DNA of 64,000 bases. Source: Variovorax paradoxus. Lineage in GTDB: Bacteria > Pseudomonadota > Gammaproteobacteria > Burkholderiales > Burkholderiaceae_C. The stretch spans positions 34,288 through 98,287 of the forward strand of contig NZ_JAGGNW010000027.1 in the NCBI RefSeq assembly GCF_018614875.1, given 5' to 3'. Within the stretch, counting starts at the first letter, position 1; the number at the start of each line of letters is the position of its first letter. A program made the translations under genes and the position numbers. Under the pieces are notes generated by a model, which was not told the origin of the DNA, made no database searches, and saw nothing but the letters and a program-made list of their open reading frames with translations. Of this stretch, positions 1 through 8,735 are shown in pieces.

Positions 1-977
<977 letters not shown>

Positions 978-1023
978 ACAAGCTCAGCCGCCCAAGGCGG
1001 GCGCAACGTATTGGAGCAATGAA

Positions 1024-1659
1024 ATGACAGACAAACTCACCGCACTCGACGTCATGCGCGATGCACCGGTCATTCCGGTGATCGTGCTGCACGACGTGAA
1101 ACATGCCATTCCCCTGGCGCGTGCGCTGGTGGCCGGCGGCATCCGCATGCTCGAGGTCACCTTGCGCACGCCGCAGGCGCTCGAATGCATCGAGGCCATT
1201 GCCAGGGACGTGCCCGATGCCGTGGCCGGCGCGGGCACCATCCGCAGCGCGGCCGATGCACAGGCCTCGGCGCTGGCCGGCGCGAAGTTCGGCGTGAGCC
1301 CGGGCTATACGCGCGCGGTCGGCAAGGCCTGCCACGACCTCGGCCTGCCGCTCCTGCCCGGCGTCGCCACCGGCAGCGAGATCATGACGGCGCAGGAAGA
1401 CGGATACACCGAACTCAAGTTCTTTCCCGCGCTGCAGGCGGGCGGCATCCCCATGCTCAAGGCGTGGCAGGGCCCGTTCGGCGACGTGACCTTCTGCCCG
1501 ACGGGCGGCATCCATGTGGACAACGCGGCCGAGTTTCTTGCGCTGTCCAACGTGGCGTGCGTGGGCGGCTCATGGATCGTGCCGGCCGACGCCATCCGCA
1601 ACGGCGACTGGGCGCGCATCGAACAGCTCGCACGCGCGGCGAGCCAGCTCGCACGCTGA
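1024..1659 (+). CDS. eda: KDPG / KHG aldolase
   Basis: 211 residues, the usual length. The class I aldolase cleaves 2-keto-3-deoxy-6-phosphogluconate to pyruvate and glyceraldehyde-3-phosphate. The catalytic Glu (E44 in RMLEVTLRT) and the Schiff-base Lys (K132 in ELKFFPA) are both visible, as is the phosphate-binding PTGGI segment. A Shine-Dalgarno GGAG lies about 9 bases before ATG 1024. With edd upstream it completes the Entner-Doudoroff branch. A paralogue specific for the galacto epimer lies at 14990-15631. Confidence 0.96.
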   Translation: MTDKLTALDVMRDAPVIPVIVLHDVKHAIPLARALVAGGIRMLEVTLRTPQALECIEAIARDVPDAVAGAGTIRSAADAQASALAGAKFGVSPGYTRAVGKACHDLGLPLLPGVATGSEIMTAQEDGYTELKFFPALQAGGIPMLKAWQGPFGDVTFCPTGGIHVDNAAEFLALSNVACVGGSWIVPADAIRNGDWARIEQLARAASQLAR

Positions 1660-1670
1660 GTGAGCCGGCC

Positions 1671-2399
1671 ATGCGCGCGGATTTCGACGCCAGTGACCTG
1701 AAGGTCATTGCCTTCGACGTTTTCGGCACCGTCGTCGATTGGCACAGCGGCATCGCCGCCGAGGCCGAGCGCGCATTGCCGGGTGTCGACGGTGCAGCTT
1801 TTGCGCTCGCCTGGCGTGCGGGCTACCAGCCGGCCATGAAATCCGTGATGGAGCGCATCGCAGCGGGCGAGGGCGGCTTCACGCTGCTCGACGAACTGCA
1901 CCTGAGTATGCTCGAACAGGTAATGCACGATTTCAGCCTGTCCGACCGGCTCGACACCGTTGCCAAGCGCGACCTGAGCCGGGCCTGGCACCGGCTGCCG
2001 GCGTGGCCCGATGCGGTGGAGGGGCTCACGCGCCTCAAGAAGAAATTCACCATCTGCACGCTCTCCAACGGCAACATCGGCCTCTTGACCGAAATGGCCA
2101 AGCGCGCCGGCCTGCCCTGGGACTGCGTGCTGTCGGCCGAAGTGTTCAAGGCCTACAAGCCCGATCCGCGCACCTATCTTGGCGTGGCGGGCGTGTTCGA
2201 CGCGACGCCGGGGCAGGTGATGCTGGCCGCCGCGCACCACGACGACCTGGCCGCCGCGCGCGTGTGCGGCCTGAAAACCGCCTACATCGAGCGGCCCCAT
2301 GAATTCGGCCGCGCCCAGCCGAAGGATGTTTCGCCGCAGCCGGACAACCACCTGCACGCACGCGACATCAACCAGCTGGCCGACCTGCTGGGCTGCTGA
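1671..2399 (+). CDS. HAD-superfamily hydrolase, haloacid dehalogenase type II-like
   Basis: 242 residues from ATG 1671; the frame is open further upstream, but that part overlaps eda and has no HAD similarity. Motif I is FDVFGTVVD with nucleophile D16. TLSNGN is motif II, a Lys precedes the late KAYKPDPRTYLG segment, and an acidic AAHHDDLAAA segment closes the fold. This pattern is typical of L-2-haloacid dehalogenase-like enzymes; the true substrate could instead be a phosphoester. It follows eda by 11 bases, so it is probably cotranscribed and may have a housekeeping role there. Confidence 0.85.
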   Translation: MRADFDASDLKVIAFDVFGTVVDWHSGIAAEAERALPGVDGAAFALAWRAGYQPAMKSVMERIAAGEGGFTLLDELHLSMLEQVMHDFSLSDRLDTVAKRDLSRAWHRLPAWPDAVEGLTRLKKKFTICTLSNGNIGLLTEMAKRAGLPWDCVLSAEVFKAYKPDPRTYLGVAGVFDATPGQVMLAAAHHDDLAAARVCGLKTAYIERPHEFGRAQPKDVSPQPDNHLHARDINQLADLLGC

Positions 2400-2461
2400 T
2401 CGATTCGCCGGTTTTCGGCAGCTCCCGACCGTGCGTGCCTGGGCTGCGCGGCTCGGCGCAA

Positions 2462-3523
2462 TCACCTCGCCCTGGCTGCGTTGAAGGATTTCGCGGACTT
2501 GATCATTCCCCGCATCATTTGCGTGAGCGGAAATTCCACGAACCTGTAGACCATGTGCGACGCCCAGATCGACGCGATACAGACCGCAACGGAAATGGCA
2601 AGAACCTGAGGCACCGAACCGAAGCCGAGCAGTTTGACCGCGAGCGGAATGGCAACCAGTATGAACGGATGGAACAGGTACAGCGAGTAGGAGCTGTCTC
2701 CAATCGCCAGGATCACGCGGGCCCTTGCCCAGAACGACCCGAGCGATATCAGTCCGAAGAAAATCATGGCGGCAGGGACGGCCAATGCAAATCCCCTGAG
2801 TTCGCTGTTCCCAAGGCCTTCGGAAATTGCCAGGTGCGCAAGAAAAGCCCCGACGACCATCAAGACGATGGACGCCGGCATGCTCTGCCGGATCAACCCT
2901 TTCTTGAACGCCACGCCAATGGCCACTCCGAATGCAAACTCCACAAACAATGAAAAATTCATGACCTTGTAGTCGATGCCGGAGAACAGCCCAATGAACG
3001 ATACGGCGGCCAATACCAGGCATGCGAGATAGGCGTGCTTCGGCTTTGCGGTCGGGAGCGCAACCAGGGCCCACAACCCATAGAAAATGATTTCGTAGGT
3101 GAGCGTCCATCCGTTGTTCACCAGATAGGGCGCGGATGTGGGCCACAAAAGGAACGATGCGGCAATGTCGGTCGGCTGCTGGGCATTGCTGTTGATCAGC
3201 TTCGGCACAAAGAGGAAGACGATCAATGCCAGCAAGGAAAGCCCCCAATAGAGGGGAAACACCCGGATGATCCGTTTCTCCATGAATTCCACATGCGTCA
3301 TGGTCTTGTTGGCCGTGACAAAGTAGATGATGAAGCCGCTGATCATGAAGAAGATGTCCACGCCAATGATTCCGAAATCAAACAGCGGAATGGCGCCGCC
3401 GGACAGGGCATGCGCTTTCTGCGCGGCGTGGTGAATCACGACCAGCAGCGCGGCAATGCCTCTTCCGGCCTGAATGGATTCGACGTACTGTGGCTGGTCC
3501 AGTGCAATGGATTGTGATTTCAC
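2462..3523 (-). CDS. Acyltransferase 3 family membrane protein (OafA/WecH-like)
   Basis: 353 residues with roughly ten hydrophobic segments. The N-terminus carries the family hallmark R21-G-I-A...V-V-I-H-H (R21, H31/H32), followed by GVDIFFMISGFII. These proteins transfer acetyl or other acyl groups to cell-surface sugars (O-antigen, exopolysaccharide, peptidoglycan) at the inner membrane. Its start overlaps the stop of the upstream membrane protein gene by 4 bases, so the two form one operon. The region is clearly AT-richer than its neighbours, which suggests horizontal acquisition. The acceptor cannot be told from sequence. Confidence 0.9.
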   Translation of the reverse strand: MKSQSIALDQPQYVESIQAGRGIAALLVVIHHAAQKAHALSGGAIPLFDFGIIGVDIFFMISGFIIYFVTANKTMTHVEFMEKRIIRVFPLYWGLSLLALIVFLFVPKLINSNAQQPTDIAASFLLWPTSAPYLVNNGWTLTYEIIFYGLWALVALPTAKPKHAYLACLVLAAVSFIGLFSGIDYKVMNFSLFVEFAFGVAIGVAFKKGLIRQSMPASIVLMVVGAFLAHLAISEGLGNSELRGFALAVPAAMIFFGLISLGSFWARARVILAIGDSSYSLYLFHPFILVAIPLAVKLLGFGSVPQVLAISVAVCIASIWASHMVYRFVEFPLTQMMRGMIKSAKSFNAARAR

Positions 3524-4674
3524 GAGGTGCGATCCTGAGGGGTGGGGCGGGCGAGGACCGGGCCACCGGAGATGACCGCCTGTCTGCGCCGCACGAGTCT
3601 CTTCTCGGTGAGTTCGGTTTTCTGAACCAGCGCCATGGCAGAAAAGACGAGCGGACTCACGATGGCGAAGTGCCGGGCAAATGAACCGAAATCGGGTTCA
3701 AATACCCCCTCGATGATCAGAAAAGACAAAGGCGCAAGAGCAACCTTGCCGGCCTGAATCAGGTTCTTGTTGCTGGATTTCGCGCCCTCGACAATGACCT
3801 TCACCATCCAGATGAAGGTGAAGGGCATGATCGAAATGAACGCCAGCTGGCTGACCGAACCGAAGCGCAGAAGCTCGAGCGGAAATGCCAACCGGAAAAA
3901 CGTGATCGTGGCATTGAGCGCCTGCAGCAAGGCGTTGTCGGAGGCGATGACCGCCTCGATCACCGTGCGCGATCCTTCGGCGCCTACCTCCCGGTTCTCG
4001 TTGACCGTTGCGCGGGCGAAGTCCAGGGTGACGCCGAGGGCGATCTGGAACGTCAGCGCGAGCGCGATGTAGACCAGGATGATGATGACCAGCAGCCTGA
4101 ATACCGTGAGCTGCTTTCTTATCAGCCGCAGGCCAAGCCAGACGGCGCTGACCAGCAGCCAATATTTTCTGACCACCCAGCCGTAGATGCTCGACGACAG
4201 GAACCACGTCAGCCCGAATCCGCTGTGCTGCGCCGCCATGACCGAGAGCAGCACGACGCAGGCCGACAGCATGTCCTTCGAAAGAACCGACAGGAAAATG
4301 GCCCTGATGAATCCCCATCCGAGCGAGACCAGAAATACGCCAAGCGGAATTCTGCTGAATTGGAGGATCGGCAGGACGGTGAGCGTGACACTCAGAAAAG
4401 CGCCGGCAATGGGCGCCGTCTTTGCGCTCAATCCGGCCGATTCCAGCAGGAATGCGCTGCAAGCGTAGGAGTTTCTTTCCTCGATGGTGGTGGAGGTGAG
4501 CTGGCACAAATCGGCCCCGTAAAAACTCAGGAGCGTTTCTTCGTCCGGGAAATTCTGCGCGGCCGTGTCGTGGTAGAGGAACGGAATGACCCCAACGATC
4601 AGGGCGGAAAAGAAAAAGATGATCAGCGATATGGCCGGATCAATGGGCTTGCCGCGTATGCTCAGAATGGTCAA
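3520..4674 (-). CDS. Polytopic membrane protein, unrecognised (possible surface polysaccharide polymerase-like)
   Basis: 384 residues with about ten predicted membrane helices. A soluble stretch near residues 38-70 holds two Cys (in YGADLCQLTS and NSYACSAFL) that could form a periplasmic disulfide. I do not recognise a family with certainty. The topology, an Arg-His near the C-terminus (FARHFAIVSP) and the acyltransferase neighbour resemble Wzy-like or polysaccharide-modifying proteins, but this is inference. It is the first gene of a two-gene operon, and the basic C-terminal tail (KRLVRRRQ) is likely cytoplasmic. Base composition is AT-richer than the flanks. Confidence 0.7.
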   Translation of the reverse strand: MTILSIRGKPIDPAISLIIFFFSALIVGVIPFLYHDTAAQNFPDEETLLSFYGADLCQLTSTTIEERNSYACSAFLLESAGLSAKTAPIAGAFLSVTLTVLPILQFSRIPLGVFLVSLGWGFIRAIFLSVLSKDMLSACVVLLSVMAAQHSGFGLTWFLSSSIYGWVVRKYWLLVSAVWLGLRLIRKQLTVFRLLVIIILVYIALALTFQIALGVTLDFARATVNENREVGAEGSRTVIEAVIASDNALLQALNATITFFRLAFPLELLRFGSVSQLAFISIMPFTFIWMVKVIVEGAKSSNKNLIQAGKVALAPLSFLIIEGVFEPDFGSFARHFAIVSPLVFSAMALVQKTELTEKRLVRRRQAVISGGPVLARPTPQDRTS

Positions 4675-4919
4675 TTTTCATTCCGCTTGGAAGGAAGCGC
4701 TCATGTAGAAAATAGTTCAAAGAATAAGAAACATTCGGTGCCGCGTCCGAATGGACGATCTTGCTGAACTGTGAAGCTCTTTGATCGCGATTCCGGGTAT
4801 CAGAATGTGATGCGTCTTGCATCAGCACTACCCCTTGAAAATACCAGCAAAGAATATGCCGATCGCCTTTAAAAGGTGATCATTTGTATCTTCAATTGAG
4901 CCGCTCCCGCGGCGGCCGG
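4675..4919. other. AT-rich intergenic region with two inverted repeats
   Basis: About 245 bases without a credible gene. Two symmetrical elements stand out. TGATGC/GCATCA arms enclose a 5-base loop at 4808-4824. A near-perfect palindrome lies at 4861-4881, with 10-base arms (one mismatch) around a central A. The second could be an operator or a weak terminator downstream of gloA, but no U-tract follows it. The promoter of the membrane protein/acyltransferase operon should lie here. Confidence 0.5.
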
Positions 4920-5360
4920 CTAGGACGCGCGCAAGGCGTCCGAATCGGGCTGGCGGCTGCCGCCAGAAGCCTTTGCCTTGTCCTGTATGAGTTCGATCTT
5001 GTACCCATCCGGATCGGTCACGAAGGCGATCACCGTGGTGCCGCCCTTCACGGGGCCGGCTTCGCGCGTGACGTTGCCGCCGGCGGCCTTGATCTTTTCG
5101 CAGGCCGCGTAGGCGTCGGGCACGCCGAGCGCGATGTGGCCGTAGGCCGTGCCGGGTTCGTAGCTGTCGGTGCCCCAGTTGTAGGTGAGCTCGATCTCGG
5201 CCTGCTCGGGGTTGCCGCCGCCGAAGCCGACGAAGGCGAGGCTGTATTTGTATTCGGGGTTCTCCGAAGTGCGCAGCAGGTTCATGCCAAGCACCTGGGT
5301 GTAGAAGTCGATCGAGCGCTGGAGGTTGCCGACGCGCAGCATGGTGTGGAGGAGTCGCAT
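4920..5360 (-). CDS. gloA: Lactoylglutathione lyase (glyoxalase I), Ni-type
   Basis: 146 residues from ATG 5360. The enzyme isomerises the hemithioacetal of methylglyoxal and glutathione to S-lactoylglutathione in the cytosol. The start MRLLHTMLRV and the blocks ENPEYKYSLAF and AGPVKGGTTVIAF match the short, nickel-dependent bacterial class. All four metal ligands are visible: H5, E57, H75 and E123. It lies 46 bases after a glutathione S-transferase gene on the same strand, a coherent detoxification pair. Confidence 0.97.
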   Translation of the reverse strand: MRLLHTMLRVGNLQRSIDFYTQVLGMNLLRTSENPEYKYSLAFVGFGGGNPEQAEIELTYNWGTDSYEPGTAYGHIALGVPDAYAACEKIKAAGGNVTREAGPVKGGTTVIAFVTDPDGYKIELIQDKAKASGGSRQPDSDALRAS

Positions 5361-5406
5361 CTCGTGGGGTCTCTGTCGTTGGGAGGAAGGATTTCCATTG
5401 TCGGTT

Positions 5407-6084
5407 CTAGGCGAGCGTGAGCAAGTGCGCCTCGTGCTTGCGCAGGAATTCGCGCAGGTGCTGCGAATACTCCGGCACCACCGCGTTGCGCACGCTCGGC
5501 CGCACCGCCAGCGCCTTGCGCCATGCATTCACCTTGGGCAAGGCATCGAAGATGTGCGAATTGCTGATCTCGTCGAACACCTCGAAGTAGCGAAAGACCG
5601 GCGCGAACACCGCATCGACCAGGCTGAAGTCTTCGCCCGCGAAGTAGGGGCCGGCGCCCAGCGCAGCTTCGACGCGCTCGAATTTGGCGGCCAGGGCCAG
5701 GCGCTTCTGCTCGAACACCTGGGCATCGCGCGTAGTTTCGTAGCCCCACAGGTCGACCAGGACAGCCGAGCCGAACTCCATCCACGCGCGATGCTCGGCC
5801 CGGGTGAGCGGATCTTCCGGATGCAGGCGCGGGCCGGGCTGGGTTTCTTCGAGGTATTCGCAGATCACGTTGCTCTCGAACAGCACCGCCTCGCTGCCGT
5901 CGGGGCGCTGAAGCCGTAGCAGCGGCACCTTGCCCAGCGGCGAGATGGCGACGAACCAGGCCGGCTTGTTGGCAAGGTCGATCACCACGCGTTCGAAGGG
6001 CACGTTCTTTTCGGCCAGGGCGATGGCGGCGCGCTGCACATAAGGGCACAGCAGGTGGCTGACGAGAGTGAGGGGCTTGGACAT
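5407..6084 (-). CDS. Glutathione S-transferase, Cys-type (omega-like)
   Basis: 225 residues from ATG 6084. An N-terminal thioredoxin fold carries LLCPYVQRA with C13 in the position of the catalytic Cys of omega-type enzymes. An ESNVICEYLEE segment binds the gamma-glutamyl part of glutathione, and an all-helical C-terminal domain follows. A Cys in place of Tyr or Ser suggests thiol transfer or reductive deglutathionylation rather than classical conjugation. Upstream of gloA on the same strand, so it probably leads a glutathione detoxification operon. The frame extends upstream to 6168, but that part has no GST similarity. Confidence 0.92.
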   Translation of the reverse strand: MSKPLTLVSHLLCPYVQRAAIALAEKNVPFERVVIDLANKPAWFVAISPLGKVPLLRLQRPDGSEAVLFESNVICEYLEETQPGPRLHPEDPLTRAEHRAWMEFGSAVLVDLWGYETTRDAQVFEQKRLALAAKFERVEAALGAGPYFAGEDFSLVDAVFAPVFRYFEVFDEISNSHIFDALPKVNAWRKALAVRPSVRNAVVPEYSQHLREFLRKHEAHLLTLA

Positions 6085-6162
6085 GGCGAGTTGGCGCTCC
6101 GGAAAAAGTTGAAGGTGGGACCGCGGCAATTCTTGCGGCCTCGAACAACCTTTTCCCGAAAA

Positions 6163-6181
6163 GCCCATTCGCCGGATGGGC
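6163..6181 (-). terminator. Rho-independent terminator of the iron ABC operon
   Basis: Arms GCCCATCC and GAATGGGC (one wobble) surround a 3-base loop and are followed on the minus strand by a short U-run. It lies just past the stop of the ATP-binding gene at 6190. Confidence 0.7.
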
Positions 6182-6189
6182 GCCTTGTG

Positions 6190-6873
6190 CTATTTGACGG
6201 TGTCCAGCCAATGCGTGATGCGGCCGCCGTGCATCACGCCGATCCGGTCGGCCATGGCATGGGCCTCGGCCTCGTTGTGGGTGACCAGGATCGCGGTCTG
6301 CCCGGCGCGCCGGAGGATGTCGCGCACCTGCGCGGTCAGGCGTTCGCGCGCGCCGCCGTCGAGGTTTGAAAACGGCTCGTCCAGCAACAGCAACTCGGGC
6401 GAAGGCGCCAGCGCGCGGGCGAGCGCAATGCGCTGCTGCTGGCCGCCCGAAAGCTCATGCGGAAAGCGCTCGCCGGCATCGGCCAGGCCCACGAGCGCCA
6501 GCATTTCAGCCACGCGCGCCTGCTGCAGCGCACGGCTCGAGCGGCGCAGGCCGAAGGCCACGTTCCGGCTTGCCGACAGATGAGGAAACAGCGCGTATTC
6601 CTGGAACATCATGCCCACGCGCCGCTGCTCGGGCGGCAGGTGCACCCGGGTCGAAGAGAGCAGCACGTCGCCGAGTTGGATGGTGCCTGCGCGCAGCGGC
6701 TCGAAGCCCGCGATCGCCCGCAGCACCGTGGTCTTGCCGCAGCCCGAGGGGCCGAACAGGCAGGCGATCTCGCCCGCCCGCAGCGAAAGCGAGAAGTCGC
6801 CGACCACGGTATGCAGGCCGCGCGGCGTTTCGTAGGCGAGCTGGATCGACTCGATGGAAAGAGGGGAGCTCAT
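6190..6873 (-). CDS. fbpC: Ferric iron ABC transporter, ATP-binding protein
   Basis: 227 residues from ATG 6873. Walker A is GPSGCGKTT, the signature is ELSGGQQQRIALARAL, and Walker B is LLLLDEPFSNLD, followed by the switch His in LVTHNEAEAHAMADRIGV. It lacks the C-terminal TOBE extension of longer FbpC proteins, so it is a short member. It energises the two-module permease upstream. Its Shine-Dalgarno (GGAGG) is supplied by a repeat that fills the gap to the permease gene. Third gene of a Fur-controlled operon. Confidence 0.9.
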   Translation of the reverse strand: MSSPLSIESIQLAYETPRGLHTVVGDFSLSLRAGEIACLFGPSGCGKTTVLRAIAGFEPLRAGTIQLGDVLLSSTRVHLPPEQRRVGMMFQEYALFPHLSASRNVAFGLRRSSRALQQARVAEMLALVGLADAGERFPHELSGGQQQRIALARALAPSPELLLLDEPFSNLDGGARERLTAQVRDILRRAGQTAILVTHNEAEAHAMADRIGVMHGGRITHWLDTVK

Positions 6874-6878
6874 AAGGC

Positions 6879-6927
6879 AACCTCCGCGCTTCGCGCTGCG
6901 GTGCGAGCTTGCTTGGGGCGGCCCGGC
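6879..6927 (-). repeat. Operon-junction repeat carrying a Shine-Dalgarno sequence, copy 1
   Basis: Read on the minus strand it starts GCCGGGCCGC just after the permease stop and ends CGCGGAGGTT about five bases before the fbpC ATG. It is closely similar to 12308-12354, sharing GCCGGGCCGC, ACCGCAGCGCG and AGCGCGGAGGTT. Both copies run in the direction of transcription. Confidence 0.8.
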
Positions 6928-6934
6928 ACGGCGC

Positions 6935-8599
6935 TCATGGTGCGTCCACGGTGGGCGCGGCCGTTGGCGTGCCCAGTTGGTTGCGTGCCAGCAGCACCAC
7001 CGGCAGCAGGCCGGCCGCCACGATGGCGAGCGCGGCAATCGCGCCTTCTTCATAGGTTCCGCGAGCGGCCTCGGCATAGAGCCAGGTGGCCAGCGTGTCG
7101 AAATTGGCCGGCCGCAGCAGCAGCGTGGCCGGCAGTTCCTTCATTGCATCGACAAAGACCAGCAGCGCACCGGTGGCAATGGCGGGCTGCAGAAGCGGCA
7201 GGTGCACGCGCCGCAGCGTGCCGCCGCTGGTCTCGCCCAGCAGCCGCGAAGCCTGCTCGATGGCGGGGGGAATGCGGGCGAGCCCGGCTTCGATGCCGCC
7301 GACCGGCATGGCGAGAAAGCGGATCGCGCAGGCCGCCACCAGCACGATCCCCGCGCCCATGAGCGGCAAGCCCGGCAGGCCGAGCACGCTGGCCAGCGCG
7401 GCGTCGAACGCAAGCGCGGGCGTGAGCAGGCCGATGGCGAGCACCGTGCCCGGCAGCGCATAGCCCAGCGTGGCCGCGCGCGCCTGCCACCGTGCGCGGT
7501 TGGGGCGCGATCCCTGGCTGCGCGTCGTCCACGCCACGACCAATCCCGCAGCCACGGCGGCCACGGTGACGCCGGCGGCCAGCGCGACCGTGTTGCCGAG
7601 GCTTGCCAGCAGGCCTTGCGACACACCGCCGCCCTGGCGCAGCCGCTTGGCGCTTTCCCAGACCAGGTAGAGGGCGGGCGCCACGAAGCCGATCAACACC
7701 GGCAATGACGCGATGGCGGTGGCGACCCAGGCGGCAGCGCCGTGCAGGCGCCGCGGCTGCATGGCGCGCATGCGCTGCGCCGAGCCGAAGCGCTGATGCC
7801 GGCGCCCGTTGCGTTCGAGCCAGACCAGCGCCACCACCACGAACAGCATCGTGCAGGCGATCTGTGCCGCGCCGGCCAGGTCGGAGCGTGTGATCCACGT
7901 GGTGTAGACCGCCACCGTGAGCGTGTTCACGCCAAGGAATTCCGAGGCGCCGATGTCATTGAGCGTTTCGAGCAGCGCAAGGCTCATGCCCACCGCGAGC
8001 GCCGGCCGTGCCAGCGGCAGTGCCACGCGAAAGAAGGCGCCGCGCCGGCTTTCGCCCAGCGTGCGTGCCGCTTCCATCAGGTGCGCGGGCTGCGTCATGA
8101 ACATGGCGCGCGCGGTCATGTAGACGTAGGGGTAGAGCACGAAGCCGAGCACGAAGATCGCGCCCGGCATCGAGCGCAGGTCGGGCAGGCGGAACTGGCG
8201 CGGGCTGTCGAAGCCCAGTGCCCAGCGGATCGCGCCCTGCACCGGGCCGATCGGGTGCAGCAGGTCCAGATACGCAAAAGCGACGATGTACGTCGGCATC
8301 GCGAGCGGCAGCAGCAGCGCCCAGTTCAGCACGCGGCGCCCGGGAAAATCGCAGGCCGTCACGAGCCATGCGCAGCCGGTGCCGATCACCAGCACCAGCG
8401 CGCCGACACCCGTGAGCAGCAATGCCGTGTTGAGCGCGGCCCGCGGCAGCACATGCGCGAACAGCGGCCCCCAGTGCGCGACACCGGAGCCCAATGCGAG
8501 CCAGGCGAGCACGGCCACCGGCGCGAGCACGCCGATGGCGATGGCGAAAGAGGCGCAGCGCCAGACCGGCCCCGCGGCTTGCAGGCCACCGAAGCTCAT
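6935..8599 (-). CDS. fbpB: Ferric iron ABC transporter, permease (two fused modules)
   Basis: 554 residues from ATG 8599, with about twelve membrane segments in two homologous halves. Each half has a binding-protein-dependent permease domain with an EAA-type loop: EAARTLGESRRGAF in the first half, EQASRLLGETSGGT in the second. This duplicated layout is characteristic of FbpB/SfuB-type Fe(III) permeases. Gene order is binding protein, permease, ATPase. Dispersed repeats occupy both junctions of this operon. Confidence 0.92.
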   Translation of the reverse strand: MSFGGLQAAGPVWRCASFAIAIGVLAPVAVLAWLALGSGVAHWGPLFAHVLPRAALNTALLLTGVGALVLVIGTGCAWLVTACDFPGRRVLNWALLLPLAMPTYIVAFAYLDLLHPIGPVQGAIRWALGFDSPRQFRLPDLRSMPGAIFVLGFVLYPYVYMTARAMFMTQPAHLMEAARTLGESRRGAFFRVALPLARPALAVGMSLALLETLNDIGASEFLGVNTLTVAVYTTWITRSDLAGAAQIACTMLFVVVALVWLERNGRRHQRFGSAQRMRAMQPRRLHGAAAWVATAIASLPVLIGFVAPALYLVWESAKRLRQGGGVSQGLLASLGNTVALAAGVTVAAVAAGLVVAWTTRSQGSRPNRARWQARAATLGYALPGTVLAIGLLTPALAFDAALASVLGLPGLPLMGAGIVLVAACAIRFLAMPVGGIEAGLARIPPAIEQASRLLGETSGGTLRRVHLPLLQPAIATGALLVFVDAMKELPATLLLRPANFDTLATWLYAEAARGTYEEGAIAALAIVAAGLLPVVLLARNQLGTPTAAPTVDAP

Positions 8600-8638
8600 G
8601 CGTAACACAGGCCTTCCATGGCTCCCGCTCCTGCGGGA

Positions 8639-8729
8639 AACACCGTGGAACCGGCTCTGCCGGGCCACCGGTGTTGCCCCCGGCAGGGGGAGGGAGAAGC
8701 GACACGAAGTGCGCGAAGCCTGGGGGCGA
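8639..8729 (-). repeat. Dispersed intergenic repeat, family 1, copy A
   Basis: About 91 bases between the iron-binding protein and permease genes. It is closely similar along its length to 16600-16690, with a 33-base partial copy at 44632-44664. Each full copy holds a C-run/G-run hairpin and a CCGGC/GCCGG hairpin around GGAACCGGCTNTGCCGGGCC, then ACACGAAGTG. All copies have the same orientation on this strand. Confidence 0.85.
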
Positions 8730-8735
8730 GCAACA

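Noticed and set aside
1305..3248. Long open frame (647 codons) on the minus strand
   Set aside because: It runs antisense through eda and the HAD gene and out of frame across the acyltransferase; the composition is that of GC-driven shadow frames, with no domain features.
4640..4828. 62-codon frame in the AT-rich intergenic region
   Set aside because: Overlaps the start of the 384-residue gene, has no Shine-Dalgarno and no recognisable features.
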